Of a DNA stretch of 64,000 nucleotides, positions 51,165 through 59,091 are shown one piece after another. The notes beneath the pieces were generated by a model that saw only the letters and a program-made list of their open reading frames with translations, made no database searches and was not told the origin of the DNA. The position numbers and the translations under genes are program-made. The stretch is taken from NCBI GenBank assembly GCA_003054495.1, contig CP028514.1, positions 980,501 through 1,044,500 of the forward strand. Direction: 5' to 3'. The DNA is from Carboxydocella thermautotrophica. GTDB taxonomy: Bacteria; Bacillota; GCA-003054495; Carboxydocellales; Carboxydocellaceae. Positions within the stretch are counted from its first letter, which is position 1. Each line of letters opens with the position of its first letter.

Positions 51165-52250
51165 ATGCAGAAAACACAATTATGGCGCAGACTGATTCTC
51201 ACGAGCATGGTAGTTTTGGCAGCCTGGCTGGGCCTTAGGCACCAGTTAGTAGGAGGTGGACCAAAGGGAGCGGCCCCCCTTGATTCGTTTTGCCCTTTTG
51301 GGGCGGTGGAAACAGCTGCAACACTGGCAGTCAGCGGCACCTTTATAGAAAAAACCAACTGGTCAAATCTGATTTTATTTGGTGGCCTGGTTTTATCTGC
51401 TTTCCTGGCCGGTAGCTTTTTTTGCGGCTGGCTCTGTCCGCTGGGAGCATTACAGGATTTCTTTGCCTGGGCAAGCAAAAAAATATTTGGGCGGCAGCTG
51501 GAACTCGGGAGAAACCTGGATCATATTTTCAGTTATGGACGTTACCTGATGTTGGTAATAATTGTGGTTGCTACCTACTACGCAAATGAACTGGTTTTTG
51601 AAAGTTACGATCCCTACAAAGCCTTCTTTCACTTCAAGTTTGAGGATTATATACCTGTGCTGGTAATTGGCCTGTTTATAGCTGGCAGTATGGCCATATC
51701 ACGCTTTTGGTGCCGCTATCTGTGCCCCCTGGGCGGTCTGGTGGGATTATTTAACAAACTGGGTTCATTACGACCCGGTCGTAAGGCTGAGACCTGTATT
51801 AGTTGCCATCGCTGTGATCGGGTTTGTCCGACAGCGGTAAAAATAACTGAACGGGAAAAAATAACAGATTCATCCTGTGTCAGCTGTCTGAAATGTGTAG
51901 ATGCCTGTCCTGTACCGGAGACACTGACCATAAAGAGCAAGGGTTTATTTCTGGTGCTGGGGTTATTGGCTTTTTTCCTGCCACCCCTGATTACACAGGT
52001 GACAGGGATATGGCAGTCTACTCCGGTTGCTGCCGAAATAGAACAAATTAATGATCCGGCTCAGATTAAAGGGTGGATGACACTGGAAGACGTTGCCCGG
52101 GCTTTCGGACTGGATAAAAATCAGTTAGCAAGGGAATTGGGGTTATCCGAGGCGGAGACCGGCGAGCATCTAAAGGAAGTAATGGCGGAAAAAGGCAAAG
52201 ATATGGATTACCTGAGAGCCTATATTGCTGAAAAATTGAAGGAAAAATAA
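51165..52250 (+). CDS. NapH/NosR-type membrane polyferredoxin
   Basis: This 361-residue membrane protein has about six helices with the NapH-type C-x3-C-P motifs (FFCGWLCPLGALQDF and FWCRYLCPLGGLVGL) and two cytoplasmic 4Fe-4S motifs (CISCHRCDRVCP, CVSCLKCVDACP). After a last helix comes an extra C-terminal helical domain (about residues 300-361, MTLEDVARAFGLDKNQLARE). Such proteins carry electrons between the membrane and soluble reductases. ATG 51165 follows GGAGGTGG. It is transcribed from the sigma-54 promoter under the two-component pair. Its electron partner is not in the same operon. Confidence 0.85.
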   Translation: MQKTQLWRRLILTSMVVLAAWLGLRHQLVGGGPKGAAPLDSFCPFGAVETAATLAVSGTFIEKTNWSNLILFGGLVLSAFLAGSFFCGWLCPLGALQDFFAWASKKIFGRQLELGRNLDHIFSYGRYLMLVIIVVATYYANELVFESYDPYKAFFHFKFEDYIPVLVIGLFIAGSMAISRFWCRYLCPLGGLVGLFNKLGSLRPGRKAETCISCHRCDRVCPTAVKITEREKITDSSCVSCLKCVDACPVPETLTIKSKGLFLVLGLLAFFLPPLITQVTGIWQSTPVAAEIEQINDPAQIKGWMTLEDVARAFGLDKNQLARELGLSEAETGEHLKEVMAEKGKDMDYLRAYIAEKLKEK

Positions 52251-52262
52251 AATTTAGTAGTT

Positions 52263-52315
52263 CCTCTCGCAGGGGTAGAGCATAAGATGAATTAAAACTC
52301 CTACCCTGCGGGAGG
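52263..52315 (+). promoter_or_regulatory. Long hairpin masking the RBS of the next gene
   Basis: CCTCTCGCAGGGGTAG (52263-52278) pairs with CTACCCTGCGGGAGG (52301-52315), with one bulge, over a 22-nt loop. The right arm contains GGGAGG, the ribosome binding site for ATG 52325. It may end the NapH mRNA or control translation of the small protein. Confidence 0.55.
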
Positions 52316-52324
52316 TATATTTTT

Positions 52325-52645
52325 ATGTTTTACTGGCCCTATTATTGGCTATATTGCTGTTACAAACAACCCAATCAGCAGCCAGTCTGTCCGCACCCCA
52401 CTCCTGCTCCCACGCCTTCATTGCCTGAAATCACAGAAGCCATTGAGCAATATTTGAACAGTCCGGAAGGTAGACAGCAGTTGAGCAAAATAGCGGAAGA
52501 ATATATCAGCAAACCGGAACAACAGACCCGCATTCGCAGCTGGCTGCGAGCCAATTTGCCGGAATTATTGAAAAGCCCGGCTGTCCGCAGTGTGTTACGG
52601 GAAATAGTAAAGGATATATTGAGTGAAGGGGAACCCCTTGGTTGA
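52325..52645 (+). CDS. Hypothetical 106-aa protein
   Basis: The product starts with an aromatic, Cys-containing head (FYWPYYWLYCCYKQP), then a Pro-rich linker (CPHPTPAPTPSLPE) and a helical C-terminal part of about 70 residues (ITEAIEQYLNSPEGRQQL, LPELLKSPAVRSVLREIVKD). The head recalls spore coat or coat-morphogenic proteins, but no family is recognised. GGGAGG lies 9 nt before ATG 52325, inside a hairpin arm. A terminator follows. Confidence 0.6.
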   Translation: MFYWPYYWLYCCYKQPNQQPVCPHPTPAPTPSLPEITEAIEQYLNSPEGRQQLSKIAEEYISKPEQQTRIRSWLRANLPELLKSPAVRSVLREIVKDILSEGEPLG

Positions 52646-52649
52646 TGGC

Positions 52650-52680
52650 AAACAGGTGCGCTGGCACCTGTTTTTTGTTT
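52650..52680 (+). terminator. Terminator after the 106-aa gene
   Basis: A 10-bp stem AAACAGGTGC/GCACCTGTTT (52650-52659 with 52664-52673), loop GCTG, followed by T. Confidence 0.9.
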
Positions 52681-52715
52681 GACGTTAATTATTTCCATCA
52701 CAAATACAAAAAGTA

Positions 52716-52779
52716 TTGACATAGATAAAAGAGTTGAATATAATAAACTACGACAAATACATATACCCAGTAAGGGTAT
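52716..52779 (+). promoter_or_regulatory. Promoter and perfect ATACCC-N5-GGGTAT operator of the Tat-ferredoxin operon
   Basis: TTGACA (52716-52721), 17 bp, TATAAT (52739-52744) is fully consensus. ATACCC-AGTAA-GGGTAT (52763-52779) is a perfect palindrome lying between start point and RBS. Confidence 0.85.
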
Positions 52780-52801
52780 AACGAAAAGGAGGTAGATTTT
52801 G

Positions 52802-53782
52802 GTGAAAGTATCGAGACGAGAATTCCTGAAAAGAAGCCTGACTGCCGGCGTGGCGGGAGCCATGGTTTTGAGTCAGGGCCCCCAGCAGGCCAATGCTGCG
52901 AGCGGAGAACAGGGTTATGGCACTGTCATAGATTTGACTAAATGCACCGGTTGCGGTGTTTGTGTAGACGCCTGCCGGAATGCGAACCAGCATAAATTCC
53001 CTGAGCCGAAAGGCCCTATTCCGGTAAACTGGCCGACCGGAAAATTTGAGGACTGGTCCAAAAAGAGAAGTATTAAAGATCGTTTAACTCCGTATAACTG
53101 GACTTATATTCAAAAAGTAAAAGTTAAACATCAAGGGCAGGATGTAGAGATTAGCATTCCGCGGCGCTGTATGCATTGCGATAACCCGCCCTGTGCTAAT
53201 CTCTGCCCCTTCGGTGTCAATAACAAAACCCCTGAAGGAGCGGTAGTGATTGATGAAAATGGTTGCTTTGGCGGTGCCAAGTGTCAGGCTGTTTGTCCCT
53301 GGCATATTCCTCAGCGGCAAGGCGGAGTGGGGATTTATATGAAAGTACTGCCCGGTCTGATTGGAGGCGGGGTCATGTATAAGTGTGATCTTTGCCTGGA
53401 CCGGGTGAAAGAAGGCAAACAGCCTGCCTGCGTGGAAGCCTGCCCGCACGGAGCTATCAGTTTCGGGCCCAAGGAAGAAATGCGGAAATTGGCTCATCAA
53501 CGGGCTGAAGAAATTGGCGGTTACATCTATGGTGAAAAGGAAAACGGAGGTACTTCCACTTTCTATGTATCTGCCGTACCTTTTGAAGAAATCAATAAAG
53601 CCCTGATTGAACAAGGGGTAGCCGATCCCGAAAAACCCGGCAAACCTGCAATGCCGGTAAAAGTGAAAAATGCTTCCGATGATCCGAAAGAGGCTATGAC
53701 CAGTATAGCCATTGCTCCTGTGGCCGGTTTGGTAGCGGCCGGTATTACCGCCTACAAAACCTTAACCAGGGAGGGGAAGTAA
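52802..53782 (+). CDS. Tat-exported four-cluster ferredoxin subunit (FdhB/NrfC-like)
   Basis: This 326-residue protein has a Tat signal (SRREFLKRSLTAGVAGAMV) and four 4Fe-4S motifs: CTGCGVCVDACRNA, CMHCDNPPCANLCP, the CFGGAKCQAVCPW segment and CDLCLDRVKEGKQPACVEACP. This is the electron-transfer subunit type of formate dehydrogenase N, DMSO/polysulfide reductases and Nrf systems. A hydrophobic C-terminal stretch (IAIAPVAGLVAAGITAY) may anchor it. GTG 52802 lies 8 nt after GGAGGT. It is followed by a cytochrome b gene but no catalytic subunit, so it must serve an enzyme encoded elsewhere. Confidence 0.87.
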   Translation: MKVSRREFLKRSLTAGVAGAMVLSQGPQQANAASGEQGYGTVIDLTKCTGCGVCVDACRNANQHKFPEPKGPIPVNWPTGKFEDWSKKRSIKDRLTPYNWTYIQKVKVKHQGQDVEISIPRRCMHCDNPPCANLCPFGVNNKTPEGAVVIDENGCFGGAKCQAVCPWHIPQRQGGVGIYMKVLPGLIGGGVMYKCDLCLDRVKEGKQPACVEACPHGAISFGPKEEMRKLAHQRAEEIGGYIYGEKENGGTSTFYVSAVPFEEINKALIEQGVADPEKPGKPAMPVKVKNASDDPKEAMTSIAIAPVAGLVAAGITAYKTLTREGK

Positions 53783-53783
53783 A

Positions 53784-54470
53784 ATGGCTATTTTGCATGA
53801 GGAAGGAAAAGTTATTCGTCACAAACTGGCGACGCGCATAATTCACTGGCTGGTGGCTCTTTCTACCTTTACTCTGTTTTTTAGTGGCATAATGCAGATG
53901 CCAATGGCAAAACGCTATGGGATAGCTTCTATCCCTGGTCTGCAATGGTCGGCCAATTTTGCTCTGACCTTGAAAATCCATTACTGGGCGGCAGCGGTAT
54001 TGATTTTTGCAGCTTTCTATCATCTGGCTTTGATGATTATTCTCAAAGAATACGATATCCTGCCCCGGCGAGGCGATTTAAAGGAATCCATTCATATCAT
54101 CAAATGTATGTTAACCGGGCAACCGGAACCGGAGCATGACAAATACCTGGCAGAACAGAGAGTTGCTTATGGCTATATGGCCATAAGTTTTGCCCTGATC
54201 ATTATTACTGGTGCCTTGAAGGTCTACAAAAACATGCCGGGAGTGGACTTGAGTCCTGATACTGTGTGGTGGCTGGCAACATTGCATAATATCGGTACTG
54301 GTATGCTGGCTTTTGGAATTGTAGCACACCTGGCCGCTTTTCTGATCAAGGAAAACCGCCACCTCTTGCCCAGTATGCTTAACGGAAAAGTCTCACTAGA
54401 ATACTGTTTGCGGCGGCATCCCTTGCGGATGGCCAAATTGATGGGAATGGGAAAAAAGGAAGGCGCTTAA
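53784..54470 (+). CDS. Cytochrome b561/FdnI-type membrane subunit
   Basis: This 228-residue protein has four main membrane helices and His residues in the positions expected for b-type heme (RIIHWLVALSTF, LKIHYWAAAVLIFAAFYHLAL, ATLHNIGTGM, VAHLAAFL). It belongs to the formate dehydrogenase gamma/cytochrome b561 group, which links a periplasmic Fe-S subunit to the quinone pool. ATG 53784 is one base after the preceding stop. A long loop between helices 2 and 3 carries KEYDILPRRGDLKESIH, typical of FdnI-like proteins. Confidence 0.85.
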   Translation: MAILHEEGKVIRHKLATRIIHWLVALSTFTLFFSGIMQMPMAKRYGIASIPGLQWSANFALTLKIHYWAAAVLIFAAFYHLALMIILKEYDILPRRGDLKESIHIIKCMLTGQPEPEHDKYLAEQRVAYGYMAISFALIIITGALKVYKNMPGVDLSPDTVWWLATLHNIGTGMLAFGIVAHLAAFLIKENRHLLPSMLNGKVSLEYCLRRHPLRMAKLMGMGKKEGA

Positions 54471-54497
54471 GAGAGTATAGAAGGGAGAGGAATGAGG

Positions 54498-56375
54498 ATG
54501 AGCAAAGTGAAGGTGTTATTTTTACCCGACCAGGTAACAGTGGAAGTGGAACAGGGAACCAGTCTTCTGAAAGCAGCTGCGGTGGCGGGAATCAGTATTA
54601 AAAGTACCTGTGGCGGGGCCGGGACCTGTGGCAAATGTCTGGTTCAGGTAAAGGAAGGAGAGGTGCGGGTGGACAGTACCCGCAATCTTTCACCGGCCCA
54701 GCAGAAACAGGGGATGGTCCTGGGGTGTCAAGCTTTTGCAATCAGTGATGTGACAGTAGAAGTGCCGGCTGATTCCCGTTTGCGCCGGCATCAGGTACTC
54801 ATTGGAGAATTGGAACAGCCTGATCTGGGGGATTTTCCCTTTGAACCTTTACTGCGTACAGTAACTCTGGATTTAACTCCCCCAACCTTAGATGATATCA
54901 CCGTAGACAGCCAGCGTTTGCTGGCGGCTCTGGCCGTACAGGGATATCAGCCGGTACATTTGCCCTTGCGTTTACTGCAGCGTTTGCCGGAAGATCTGCG
55001 GACTGCGATGTGGAAAGTGGATGTAATCATGTCCCTTACTGATTGCGGCTGGCAGGTAATAGCGGTGGAACCAAACAACCCCGGCAAGGAACGCTTTGGT
55101 TTAGCGGTGGATATCGGCACCACTACAGTGGTAGTCAGCCTGCATAATCTGGCTAACGGCCAAACAGTGGCCAGGGCTGGCACATATAACCTGCAGGCCC
55201 AGTATGGCGATGATGTGATCAGTAGAATGATTCACGCTACGGAAAACAAAGACGGACTAACAGAACTGCAGCAGGCAGTTGTCAAGACGATTAATGATTT
55301 GATCCGGCAAATTGAAAAAGAAACCCAGATCAATCGGGAAGATATCTATGGTCTGGTAGCAGCGGGCAACACTACCATGTCCCAATTGTTTCTTGGCATT
55401 TCGCCCAAATACATTCGTCTGGAACCCTACATTCCAACTATATCCAGCGTGGCGGCAGTAGATGCCGCTGAGATCGGCGTTAAAATTCATCCCCGGGGCA
55501 TGGTCTATTTGATTCCATCGGTCGCTTCCTATGTCGGGGGAGATATTACTGCCGGGGTACTGGCTACCCGTTTGACTGATGCGGAGGAAATCACGCTTTT
55601 TATTGACATCGGCACCAATGGAGAAATGGTGCTGGGCAATCGGGACTGGCTGGTGACCTGTGCCTGTTCCGCCGGTCCGGCTTTCGAAGGGGGCGGTATC
55701 ACCTTTGGCATGCGGGCCATGGAAGGGGCCATCGAACGGGTGAAAATTGACTCCTCTACCGGAGAAATTGAGTACAAGACGGTGCAGGATGCCAAACCGA
55801 TTGGCATTTGCGGATCAGGCTTAATCGAGTTGCTGGGCCAGCTGCGCCGGGCCGGTCTGATTGACCGTACCGGCAAGTTCACCGACCAGGTCCAAACTGA
55901 CCGGCTGAGAGAGCGGGACGGAGAAAAGGAATACGTATTGGCCTGGGCCAAGGATAGTGGCAGCGGCAAAGATATTGTAATAACTGAAAGCGATATCAAA
56001 AACCTGATCCGCTCTAAAGGAGCCGTTTATGCCGGAGTGCGCAGCCTGTTAAGGGCGGTGGACCTGCCGCTTGAGGCCATCGACCGTATCTTCATTGCCG
56101 GCGGTTTTGGCCATTATCTCAGCATTCCGGAAGCGGTAGAAATCGGCTTGTTGCCCGATGTGGAACGAGATAAGTATGCTTATGTCGGCAATACTTCCTT
56201 GAAAGGGGCGCAATTGGCCTTGTTGTCGGTCTCTGCCTGGCATCGTGCTCGGCAGATCGGAGAAATGATGACCTATATTGAACTTTCTGCCGGCAATACC
56301 TTTATGGACGAGTATGTTTCAGCTTTGTTCCTGCCCCATACCGATCTGACCCAGTTTCCATCAGTGAAAGGATGA
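54498..56375 (+). CDS. ASKHA-domain ferredoxin (RACo/RamA-like, DUF4445)
   Basis: This 625-residue cytosolic protein has an N-terminal 2Fe-2S domain with C-x5-C-x2-C (STCGGAGTCGKCLVQ) and a fourth Cys in VLGCQA, a linker, and a large ASKHA ATPase domain with LAVDIGTTTVVVSLHN, LFIDIGTNGEMVLGN and FIAGGFGHYLSIPEAV. The family reactivates corrinoid proteins by ATP-driven reduction of Co(II) (RACo, RamA, MtbA activators), but many members have no corrinoid partner nearby, and none is visible here. ATG 54498 follows AAGGGAGAGG; ATG 54492 is too near that RBS. Third gene of the operator-controlled operon. Confidence 0.88.
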   Translation: MSKVKVLFLPDQVTVEVEQGTSLLKAAAVAGISIKSTCGGAGTCGKCLVQVKEGEVRVDSTRNLSPAQQKQGMVLGCQAFAISDVTVEVPADSRLRRHQVLIGELEQPDLGDFPFEPLLRTVTLDLTPPTLDDITVDSQRLLAALAVQGYQPVHLPLRLLQRLPEDLRTAMWKVDVIMSLTDCGWQVIAVEPNNPGKERFGLAVDIGTTTVVVSLHNLANGQTVARAGTYNLQAQYGDDVISRMIHATENKDGLTELQQAVVKTINDLIRQIEKETQINREDIYGLVAAGNTTMSQLFLGISPKYIRLEPYIPTISSVAAVDAAEIGVKIHPRGMVYLIPSVASYVGGDITAGVLATRLTDAEEITLFIDIGTNGEMVLGNRDWLVTCACSAGPAFEGGGITFGMRAMEGAIERVKIDSSTGEIEYKTVQDAKPIGICGSGLIELLGQLRRAGLIDRTGKFTDQVQTDRLRERDGEKEYVLAWAKDSGSGKDIVITESDIKNLIRSKGAVYAGVRSLLRAVDLPLEAIDRIFIAGGFGHYLSIPEAVEIGLLPDVERDKYAYVGNTSLKGAQLALLSVSAWHRARQIGEMMTYIELSAGNTFMDEYVSALFLPHTDLTQFPSVKG

Positions 56376-57352
56376 TGACTATGCTGAAAAAAAATTTCCA
56401 CTGGCCGGGTAAAAACCTGGTTTTAGCTATACCGATTGTTTTACTGATCGGGTTTATGGTAGGATACCAGTGGGATACTTCCTTTTTGAAAAAATATATC
56501 CTGGTGGCAACGGTGTTAATGATCTATCCCACCATGATCGGCTTTAAAATTAAAGAAGCTTTTGACCTGTCCCACTGGCAGGTGCTAGTGACCAGTTTAC
56601 TGCTCAACTTTATTGTAATTCCCGGTATCGCATATATACTTGGCAAAACCCTGCTCACCAATGAACCGCTGCTGTTTGCCGGCCTGGTGCTGGCTTCCCT
56701 GTTGCCCACCAGCGGTATGACCATTTCCTGGACCATGTTGTTTAAAGGCAATGTGGCGGCGGCGGTGAAAATAACTGCTATCAGTTTGATTTTAGGTAGC
56801 CTGCTGGCGCCCTGGTACTTGCTGGTGATGGTAGGCAAACTTATTCCCGTTAATGTCCAGCAGACTTTCATTACAATAGCTTTAGTAGTATTTTTGCCTA
56901 TGTTACTGGGGAATATCACCTATCGCTGGCTGATGAAAAAATACACTCAGCAGGAATTTCAGCAAAAAATTAAACCCATTTTCCCCAGCGCCAGCGTGTG
57001 GGCTATGCTGTTTGTCATTTTCTCTTCCATTAGCATGAAGGCAAAAATGATTGTAGAAAACCCCGGGCTGATTGGGCAGGCTCTAACGGTACTGGCAGTC
57101 TTTTACCTGTTGAATTTCTTCCTCAGTACAGTAGTGGGCAAACTCTTATTAAAACGCAATGATGCAGTAGCCCTGGTCTATGGGACGGTAATGCGCAATC
57201 TGTCTCTTTCCCTGGGATTAGCAGTGACTACCTTTGGTCCCAAGGCAGCCCTGATTGTAACCCTGGCCTTTATCCTGCAGGTGCAGGGAGCTGCCTGGTA
57301 TGGCAAAATGGCGGAAAAACGGCAATGGCTGGGTAAGCCCCAGACAGCATAA
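56372..57352 (+). CDS. BASS/ACR3-superfamily transporter
   Basis: This 326-residue protein has about nine to ten membrane helices and belongs to the bile acid:sodium symporter/arsenite permease superfamily. The conserved fourth-helix region reads LASLLPTSGMTISWTML, where ACR3 arsenite pumps carry a Cys in a C-TAMV-type motif; no such Cys is seen, so arsenite export is not supported. A Na+-linked uptake of an organic anion is possible. It overlaps the preceding gene by 4 nt (ATGA) and is probably cotranscribed with the Tat ferredoxin, cytochrome b and ASKHA ferredoxin genes. Confidence 0.75.
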   Translation: MMTMLKKNFHWPGKNLVLAIPIVLLIGFMVGYQWDTSFLKKYILVATVLMIYPTMIGFKIKEAFDLSHWQVLVTSLLLNFIVIPGIAYILGKTLLTNEPLLFAGLVLASLLPTSGMTISWTMLFKGNVAAAVKITAISLILGSLLAPWYLLVMVGKLIPVNVQQTFITIALVVFLPMLLGNITYRWLMKKYTQQEFQQKIKPIFPSASVWAMLFVIFSSISMKAKMIVENPGLIGQALTVLAVFYLLNFFLSTVVGKLLLKRNDAVALVYGTVMRNLSLSLGLAVTTFGPKAALIVTLAFILQVQGAAWYGKMAEKRQWLGKPQTA

Positions 57353-57374
57353 TCAAGATGGGAGGTAATGGGAG

Positions 57375-57584
57375 ATGGAATGGGAAAAACTGAGCAAAGA
57401 GGAACTGCTGGAGCGGCTGGCTAAAGCCAAAGAGGAACTGGAAGAAGTGGAAGAAGAACGGATGTTTGTTCTTTCTCAAACCGGTCTCCACGTGTCCGGT
57501 GGTACTGTAAGGAAATATGAGGAAGAAGTTAACCGTTTGCGGGAGCTGGTGAAAGCTATTGAAGCCAGATTGGCACAAATGTGA
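57375..57584 (+). CDS. Small coiled-coil protein
   Basis: This 69-residue, highly charged protein consists of two predicted helices (LSKEELLERLAKAKEELEEV and RKYEEEVNRLRELVKAIEAR) around a short loop GLHVSGGTV. RBS GGGAG precedes ATG 57375. It follows the transporter by 22 nt and may be the last gene of that operon. Function unknown. Confidence 0.6.
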   Translation: MEWEKLSKEELLERLAKAKEELEEVEEERMFVLSQTGLHVSGGTVRKYEEEVNRLRELVKAIEARLAQM

Positions 57585-57605
57585 GATACGGGGCATAGGT
57601 ATTTA

Positions 57606-57634
57606 TTGACGGCGAAAGAGATGATTAGTATAAT
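57606..57634 (+). promoter_or_regulatory. Sigma-A promoter of the fmdB-selenoprotein operon
   Basis: TTGACG (57606-57611), 17-bp spacer, TATAAT (57629-57634). No ATACCC palindrome is present here. Confidence 0.8.
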
Positions 57635-57660
57635 TAAAGTAAGAGTTGGAGGTGATACCT

Positions 57661-57861
57661 ATGCCAAACTATGATTTTCAATGCCTGGAATGTGGACATA
57701 AATTTACCAAACTGGTTCCTCTGCAGGAAAAGGATAATGTTCGCTGTCCTGAATGTGGCGGACATGTGAAACAGCTGTTTGGTAGTTTTGGCTTTGCTGT
57801 TAAAGGCGGCAGCGGCTCCTGTTCTTCTTCCTCTTCCTGCGGTTTTGGCGGATTCAGTTGA
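57661..57861 (+). CDS. FmdB-type zinc ribbon protein
   Basis: This 66-residue protein has the FmdB/CxxC_CxxC_SSSS signature: MPNYDFQCLECGHKF, CPECGGHVKQL, and a Gly/Ser/Cys-rich tail (SGSCSSSSSCGFGG). The two CxxC pairs bind zinc. ATG 57661 is right behind GGAGGTGATACCT. FmdB-like proteins are common and mostly uncharacterised. It leads an operon with a coiled-coil protein, a methyltransferase, a DUF302 protein and the candidate selenoprotein. Confidence 0.88.
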   Translation: MPNYDFQCLECGHKFTKLVPLQEKDNVRCPECGGHVKQLFGSFGFAVKGGSGSCSSSSSCGFGGFS

Positions 57862-57869
57862 GGTTAAAC

Positions 57870-57929
57870 CAGGAGAACCGGTGGTTCTCCAGCAGGGAGG
57901 CGGCGGGTTCAAACCCGCCGTTCTTTCTA
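57870..57929 (+). terminator. Tandem hairpins after fmdB-type gene
   Basis: GGAGAACC/GGTTCTCC (about 57871-57889) is followed by CGGCGGGTT/AACCCGCCG (57901-57909 with 57912-57920) and TTCTTTCT. This weak terminator or processing site may lower expression of downstream genes. Confidence 0.5.
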
Positions 57930-57958
57930 AGCGGCCCTACATAATAGGGGGTGGTTAT

Positions 57959-58114
57959 ATGAAAACTAATAATGCTGAACAGGAGATAAAGGAACTGGAA
58001 GCCAGAATAGCTGACCTTAAGAAGCGCTGGCCAGCCCATTCTCTGCGTCCTGCCATGGTACAAGAACTGGAAGAGCTGGAGGAAAGGCTGGAAGAGCTAA
58101 AAAGGGAGAGATAG
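57959..58114 (+). CDS. Small coiled-coil protein (51 aa)
   Basis: ATG 57959 after GGGGGTGG opens a 51-residue frame of two charged helices (AEQEIKELEARIADLKKRW and MVQELEELEERLEELKRE) joined by PAHSLRPA. It resembles the small histidine/coiled-coil proteins often annotated as hypothetical in Clostridia. It ends 3 nt before the methyltransferase start, so it is part of the operon. Confidence 0.6.
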   Translation: MKTNNAEQEIKELEARIADLKKRWPAHSLRPAMVQELEELEERLEELKRER

Positions 58115-58117
58115 AGC

Positions 58118-58699
58118 ATGACCCATCGCTTTGACCCAAAACAAATGGCCAAGCTGGATAGTCCGGTACGACGGCAAATTTTACCCCCGGAACTGGTAAT
58201 CAGCAAACTTCCGCTGCTGCCAGGTCAGGTTATTGTTGATTTTGGCTGTGGCAGTGGTTATTTTACTGAACCACTGGCCCGACAGGTTGGTTTGAATGGA
58301 AAAGTTCTTGCAGTAGATGTGGCTCCGGAAATGCTGGCAGCGACCCGTGAGAGATGTGATCAGGCAGGCTTGCTCAATGTGGAATATGTACAGACAGATG
58401 GGGTAAATCTGCTCCTCCCACAGCCAGCTGATGGGGTTTTCCTGGCCAATGTACTGCATGAGATAGAGAAACCGGTAGAATTTTTACAGCAGTTAGCTGC
58501 TGTAATGACTACTGCTGGTTGGCTGGCTATTGTTGAGTGGTTGCCCCAGCCTATGGAATGGGGGCCGCCCCTTTCTGAACGGCTAACCATTCAGGCTATT
58601 TATGAGCTGGTAGAAGGTAGCGGTTGGGAGTTGTTGTGCTGGGAAAAATTACCGCCAGCCCATGGGCTGGCCATAGCGAGGAGGAAATATGATGATTGA
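58118..58699 (+). CDS. Class I SAM-dependent methyltransferase
   Basis: This 193-residue protein has a compact SAM-binding Rossmann fold: motif I VDFGCGSGYFTEPLA, acidic VDVAPEML, then YVQTDGVNLLLPQPADGVFLANVLHEI. There are no clustered cysteines, unlike ArsM. The substrate is unknown. Start ATG 58118 is coupled to the preceding gene, and the 3' end overlaps the DUF302 gene by 11 nt. Its constant neighbours here, DUF302 and an ArsD-like selenoprotein candidate, hint at metalloid, sulfur or redox chemistry. Confidence 0.8.
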   Translation: MTHRFDPKQMAKLDSPVRRQILPPELVISKLPLLPGQVIVDFGCGSGYFTEPLARQVGLNGKVLAVDVAPEMLAATRERCDQAGLLNVEYVQTDGVNLLLPQPADGVFLANVLHEIEKPVEFLQQLAAVMTTAGWLAIVEWLPQPMEWGPPLSERLTIQAIYELVEGSGWELLCWEKLPPAHGLAIARRKYDD

Positions 58700-59078
58700 T
58701 TTAGGGATCAGCAAAAAGGTTTCAGGGGAGTTCAGCCAGGTAGAGGAAAAAGTCAGAACAGCTTTACAGAACAATGGTTTTGGTGTGATTACCGAAATAG
58801 ATGTTAAAGAAACTCTCAAGAAAAAGTTAGATGTGGACTACAGGAATTATAAAATTCTGGGGGCATGTAATCCGCCTATGGCTTATAAAGCTCTATCCCT
58901 GGAGCCTGCCATCGGTCTGATGTTGCCCTGTAATGTGATTGTGGCAGAAGAAGATGATGGCATTCTGGTATCGGCTATCAACCCCATGACTATGATGGGG
59001 ATCATGAACAACGAAGGTTTACTTGAGGTAGCTACCCAGGTGACTGAAAAATTGCAAAAGGTGATTGTTGAAGTTTAA
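58689..59078 (+). CDS. DUF302 domain protein
   Basis: This 129-residue protein matches the DUF302 pattern: an N-terminal strand-helix FSQVEEKVRTALQNNGFGVI, TEIDVKETLKKKL, ILGACNPPMAYKALSLEP, LMLPCNVIVAEE and INPMTMMGI. The fold is known from structural genomics, and the function is unknown; relatives occur near thioredoxin and sulfur genes. It overlaps the methyltransferase gene and precedes the selenoprotein candidate by 13 nt. Confidence 0.9.
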   Translation: MMIDLGISKKVSGEFSQVEEKVRTALQNNGFGVITEIDVKETLKKKLDVDYRNYKILGACNPPMAYKALSLEPAIGLMLPCNVIVAEEDDGILVSAINPMTMMGIMNNEGLLEVATQVTEKLQKVIVEV

Positions 59079-59091
59079 GGAGGAGATAACC

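Noticed and set aside
56372-57352. ACR3 arsenite efflux pump
   Set aside because: The Cys typical of the ACR3 fourth helix is absent; only superfamily membership is supported.
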